Shown: positions 24,545 to 27,094 of the stretch, piece after piece
How the letters are laid out: every line of letters begins with the position of its first letter
Numbering within the stretch: position 1 is the first letter of the stretch
From: a virus
Reading direction: 5' to 3' (one strand)
Virus record (IMG/VR): IMGVR_UViG_3300043772_002529
Location: 1 to 27,094 of that record
DNA: 27,094 nucleotides
Notes under the pieces: model-generated
Database searches by the model: none
The model's input: only the letters and a program-made list of their open reading frames with translations
Told to the model about the DNA's origin: nothing
Made by a program: the position numbers and the translations under genes

Positions 24545-25159
24545 TTACCAACTTCTTGATGATTTAAGTCCCAATTTTTTTCTATATCTTGAAACATTAC
24601 ACGCCCAGTAACCAGCTTTTGTTCTATCTTTCTTTTGATCACATTTATGACGAGCTCTAAATGATTTTGCTCTTGATTTACTTGCGTTTCTAACTCTCAA
24701 ATTAGGATCACCAAAAGTTACTTTTTTAATATTACCACTTGGTGATTTAACATATACAGCAAATTTCTTTGGTCCTCCTGGTGTTCTAAAAGGGCTATTT
24801 AATTTAACATTTTTTCCTCTGTGTTTTGCTTCGGTAATCGGTTCTTCCACCTCAATTGGGGCATCAAGCCAAACTTCCTCACCACTTTCAAGAATTACCT
24901 TTTTACCTAAATCACTTTCAACAATCCAAGTATCTTCTTCATTTAATTGGATTAAACCACGATTATATAATTTTCTTACTTCATTTATTAAATTGAAATA
25001 TTCATCAGAATAAATTCTAAAGATGTTTTCAGATAGTGTAATGTTATTATCCAAATGGTATTTCAAATTTTCAGACACTTTTACATTCTCAACTAATCTC
25101 ATTGAGTGTGAATATATCTCAAGTAATGATTTTCTAATTATATTTTCTAAAATTCTCAT
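24545..25159 (-). CDS. Probable virion protein with DUF5872-like C-terminal domain
   Basis: A 204-residue protein. The N-terminus (MRILENIIRKSLLEI) is a basic leader. The middle has several amphipathic helices. The C-terminal 90 residues are distinctive: SPFRTPGGPKKFAVYVK, KVTFGDPNLRVRN, SFRARHKCDQKKDRTKAGYW and GLKSSRSW. This block resembles the DUF5872-type domain found in phage structural and prohead-associated proteins; the assignment is from memory and should be verified. It is divergent from the gene at 25229 and lies 6 nt upstream of the large peptidase-bearing gene. Confidence 0.65.
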   Translation of the reverse strand: MRILENIIRKSLLEIYSHSMRLVENVKVSENLKYHLDNNITLSENIFRIYSDEYFNLINEVRKLYNRGLIQLNEEDTWIVESDLGKKVILESGEEVWLDAPIEVEEPITEAKHRGKNVKLNSPFRTPGGPKKFAVYVKSPSGNIKKVTFGDPNLRVRNASKSRAKSFRARHKCDQKKDRTKAGYWACNVSRYRKKLGLKSSRSW

Positions 25160-25228
25160 AGTTGTTGATATTTATTTGTATAAATACTTTGTATCTTAAT
25201 AAATAAAACATATTTATAGTAAAATACT

Positions 25229-25771
25229 ATGAAAAGAAATAGATTAAACGAAAGAGATATTACACGAATCATCAATCGTGTGCTAGCCGAACAAGAAAAC
25301 CCAAGTTCAGAAAAAAAAGGTAAAAATAAGGAAGATGTAAAACCAAGATGTATTCCAGAAAATGTTGTTCCTTTAAATGAGATTGTTGGTTTTGCTGATG
25401 AGTATGTAAAATATTCTCCTGGAATTAAAAAAAGAAGAGCCGGTGTAAATTCAATGGTTGATACTATTGGTATTTTAAATAATCTTAGATGGGCTAACGA
25501 TATTAAAGACGGTGGAGCACATTTAGCTTATGAAATGATGAACAATCTAAATCGTTTTAGAAATAAAAACTATTACGATGAAACAACTGGTGATTGTCAT
25601 AAAGCTATGGATAAAATTCTTGAATTATACAAAGAAAACGAACACGGAACTGAACTTGTTAAAGATATTGAGAGAGTTTTAGCTCTACAAACAAAAGATG
25701 ATGAATATACACCATCACCAAGAGCTAAAGAATATTTAAAACAATGTATTAACCTAATTAAAGGTCAATAA
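25229..25771 (+). CDS. Probable virion protein with N-terminal leader
   Basis: A 180-residue soluble protein. Residues 1-21 (MKRNRLNERDITRIINRVLA, then E) are the basic leader ending in V-L-A-E. A short disordered linker (QENPSSEKKGKNKED) follows, then a helical domain (KYSPGIKKRRAGVNSM, GGAHLAYEMMNNLNRFR, HGTELVKDIERVLAL). Two cysteines, no membrane segment. ATATTTAT lies about 15 nt upstream. A terminator follows at 25809. Likely an internal head protein; function unknown. Confidence 0.7.
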   Translation: MKRNRLNERDITRIINRVLAEQENPSSEKKGKNKEDVKPRCIPENVVPLNEIVGFADEYVKYSPGIKKRRAGVNSMVDTIGILNNLRWANDIKDGGAHLAYEMMNNLNRFRNKNYYDETTGDCHKAMDKILELYKENEHGTELVKDIERVLALQTKDDEYTPSPRAKEYLKQCINLIKGQ

Positions 25772-25808
25772 AAGTTTGCTTAGGACCATTACTGGTTATG
25801 GTAATGTT

Positions 25809-25842
25809 AAAAGGGACAATTCGCTACTGTCCCTTTTTTATT
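25809..25842 (+). terminator. Intrinsic terminator
   Basis: AAAAGGGACA/TGTCCCTTTT with a 10-nt loop and a T run. A second hairpin, CATTAC/GTAATG, precedes it at 25786-25805. Confidence 0.88.
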
Positions 25843-25869
25843 TATCTAAATATTTATATAAAAACAACT

Positions 25870-26103
25870 ATGATGAAAAATTATTGGAAACCCACACCGA
25901 AAAAGTGGAGAAAATTAGGGGATGCTTTACTTGCTGTTGCAACAGTTATTGCAATTGGTGGTATTTGGCAGTATGATAGTCTAAAAGAAATTTTCACAAC
26001 AACTGAACTTAAAATTATGATTGTGTCCTCAATTATATTTGGGGTTGTTGGTAAATTTCTTACAAATTTCTTTAAGGAGGATAAATCAGAATCCCAAGAA
26101 TAA
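25870..26103 (+). CDS. Holin-like two-helix membrane protein
   Basis: A 77-residue protein starting at ATG 25870 (MMKNYWKPTPKKW), just after the ATATTTAT box; longer frames beginning at 25776 and 25798 read through the terminator and are rejected. Two hydrophobic helices (about 19-33 and 49-67, LLAVATVIAIGGIW and IMIVSSIIFGVVGKFL) and a charged C-terminal tail (FFKEDKSESQE) give the topology of class II holins. A terminator follows. No family match is claimed beyond topology. Confidence 0.65.
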   Translation: MMKNYWKPTPKKWRKLGDALLAVATVIAIGGIWQYDSLKEIFTTTELKIMIVSSIIFGVVGKFLTNFFKEDKSESQE

Positions 26104-26120
26104 CATTTTATCAGTTTTTT

Positions 26121-26152
26121 ACTCCCCTCACAAAAGAGGGGTTTCTTTTTTT
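26121..26152 (+). terminator. Intrinsic terminator
   Basis: CCCCTC/GAGGGG with a 6-nt loop, then TTTCTTTTTTT. It ends the holin-like gene transcript. Confidence 0.9.
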
Positions 26153-26179
26153 AGGTAATTATTACTATATTTGTATCCT

Positions 26180-26335
26180 ATGAGTGATAAAAAAACAAAA
26201 AAACAAGTAGAAAGAAAGGTATTTGAAAGGACAATTACTCTTGATGATTGTATTATGATCTGGAAATATGACAATTATAAGACAAATACCGGCCCATATG
26301 AGGTGGAAATCAAACAACAAAAGAAAAAGGATTAA
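26180..26335 (+). CDS. 51-residue basic protein
   Basis: ATG 26180 to TAA 26333-26335, beginning MSDKKTKKQVERKVFERTIT. A Lys-rich start, an aromatic middle (DDCIMIWKYDNY) and a Lys-rich end. TATATTTG (26166-26173) lies 6 nt before the ATG, so the message may be leaderless; no -33 box is clear. Function unknown. Confidence 0.55.
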   Translation: MSDKKTKKQVERKVFERTITLDDCIMIWKYDNYKTNTGPYEVEIKQQKKKD

Positions 26336-26352
26336 TTAGAGTATTTATTTAT

Positions 26353-26793
26353 ATGAAGTTATTACCTATTTTAAGTGAAATAATAGACAAAAAAACCCTC
26401 ATTTCAGCGTTAAAAACGATGGATTTTGACGAAAAAGAGGCTAAAAATGAGCTAAAATACCACCTAAATAGGGTAAAAAACCTCCAAAAAACACTTATAG
26501 GATACCGAATTTTGGTTGTAGATGACGAAAAAGACATCAATTTAGACGAAATTGGGACACATTTTAGTGAAAATAGACAAGAATTATTGTCAAATCACTC
26601 ATTTTGTACTGGTTGTGGGGAAAAATACTACCTAATTACCGCAGAAATACCAAAAAATGAGGTAGATTTACAAGAAACACTCAGAAATAACATACTTTAC
26701 CCCAATGAACACGAAATTTCAGTAAAAAATAAGGGAAAAAATGTAAAAATACTCAAAATTCAAGAAATTAACGCCGAAAATGATGATTTTTAA
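26353..26793 (+). CDS. 146-residue protein, unknown function
   Basis: Begins MKLLPILSEIIDKK. A helical first half (KYHLNRVKNLQKTLIGYRIL) is followed by an acidic stretch (VVDDEKDINLDE) and a C-terminal beta-rich part with a CxxC pair (FCTGCGEKYY). Codon choice and composition match the neighbours. ATATTTAT is directly upstream. A terminator shared with the convergent gene follows. No family is recognised. Confidence 0.6.
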   Translation: MKLLPILSEIIDKKTLISALKTMDFDEKEAKNELKYHLNRVKNLQKTLIGYRILVVDDEKDINLDEIGTHFSENRQELLSNHSFCTGCGEKYYLITAEIPKNEVDLQETLRNNILYPNEHEISVKNKGKNVKILKIQEINAENDDF

Positions 26794-26844
26794 GGTTATA
26801 AACTGATAAAATGCTAAATATTTCAGTCTATAACCTTATTTTTT
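26792..26844. terminator. Terminator between convergent genes
   Basis: AAGGTTATA/TATAACCTT extended by ACTGA/TCAGT, with a T run on the plus side. The left arm follows the stop of 26353-26793 and the right arm overlaps the end of the convergent gene at 26836. Confidence 0.8.
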
Positions 26845-27063
26845 GGTGATTTTTCTAATAATCTCCTTAACTTTATTCAATTCTTGATCAAAATGACTTG
26901 TAATTGAGGTTTTTTGTTGGGTTATTGACTGATTTGCAATGTTATTTATTTTATTCAGAATGTTTTTAATGTGTTTTTTAAAAATTCTATACAATATGTA
27001 GTATATTAAAACATTTATACCTAAAAAAACTAATGATATGATTAAAAAATATAAAATATTCAT
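26836..27063 (-). CDS. 75-residue membrane-anchored coiled-coil protein
   Basis: Begins MNILYFLIISLVFLGIN. One transmembrane helix (about 2-27) is followed by a basic stretch (RIFKKHIKNILNK) and a coiled-coil-like tail (ITSHFDQELNKVKEIIRKI). The N-out, C-in or reverse topology cannot be set by eye. It could be a spanin- or lysis-type small protein; no evidence favours that over other roles. Upstream sequence to the right edge holds nothing further. Confidence 0.6.
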   Translation of the reverse strand: MNILYFLIISLVFLGINVLIYYILYRIFKKHIKNILNKINNIANQSITQQKTSITSHFDQELNKVKEIIRKITKK

Positions 27064-27094
27064 AACTTACTGATTTGGATACTTAAAATTAAGT

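Overview
Origin. The window (about 30% GC) looks like part of a large tailed-phage genome whose host is a member of the Bacteroidota. The host call rests mainly on promoters. At nine places the sequence matches the Bacteroidota housekeeping consensus: TTTG or TTG, a 19-21 nt spacer, then TAnnTTTG. These promoters sit directly in front of tRNA clusters. A second AT-rich box, ATATTTAT, lies just upstream of most virion genes and homing-endonuclease genes and looks phage-specific. No terminase, portal, capsid or polymerase gene is present, so the phage group cannot be named.

Layout. Positions 1-2200 (minus strand) hold small membrane proteins, a GatB/YqeY-domain gene and a secreted protein among tRNA-like genes. 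Positions 700-14350 form a very large minus-strand tRNA array of about 35 tRNA or tRNA-like genes. Recognisable anticodons cover every amino acid except Val, and Ile(UAU) and Ile(GAU) are both present. The array is interrupted by homing endonucleases (Vsr-like, GIY-YIG and several HNH), a group I intron in tRNA-Leu(UAA), smpB, a YkuK-type RNase H-fold gene, two paralogous 96-residue genes, and many spacers that fold into long stems. Two of those spacers, 2612-3066 and 3897-4466, look like large ornate noncoding RNAs. Positions 14400-17640 hold small genes, a DUF2927-like secreted protein, another HNH gene and stray tRNAs. Positions 17850-27063 hold mostly minus-strand, probably virion-associated genes. 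Many of these begin with recurring short N-terminal leaders that end in a hydrophobic-x-Glu motif, suggestive of prohead targeting and processing.

How it fits together. The array appears to be transcribed from repeated host-type promoters. Three transcripts carry boxA-like leaders (GTTCTTTGA), as rRNA operons do. YqeY, SmpB and the tRNAs suggest a translation-support island. The most unusual content is a family of tRNA-like genes that share one acceptor stem (AGTCAGG/CCTGACT) but have variable, non-canonical cores, together with the structured spacer RNAs.
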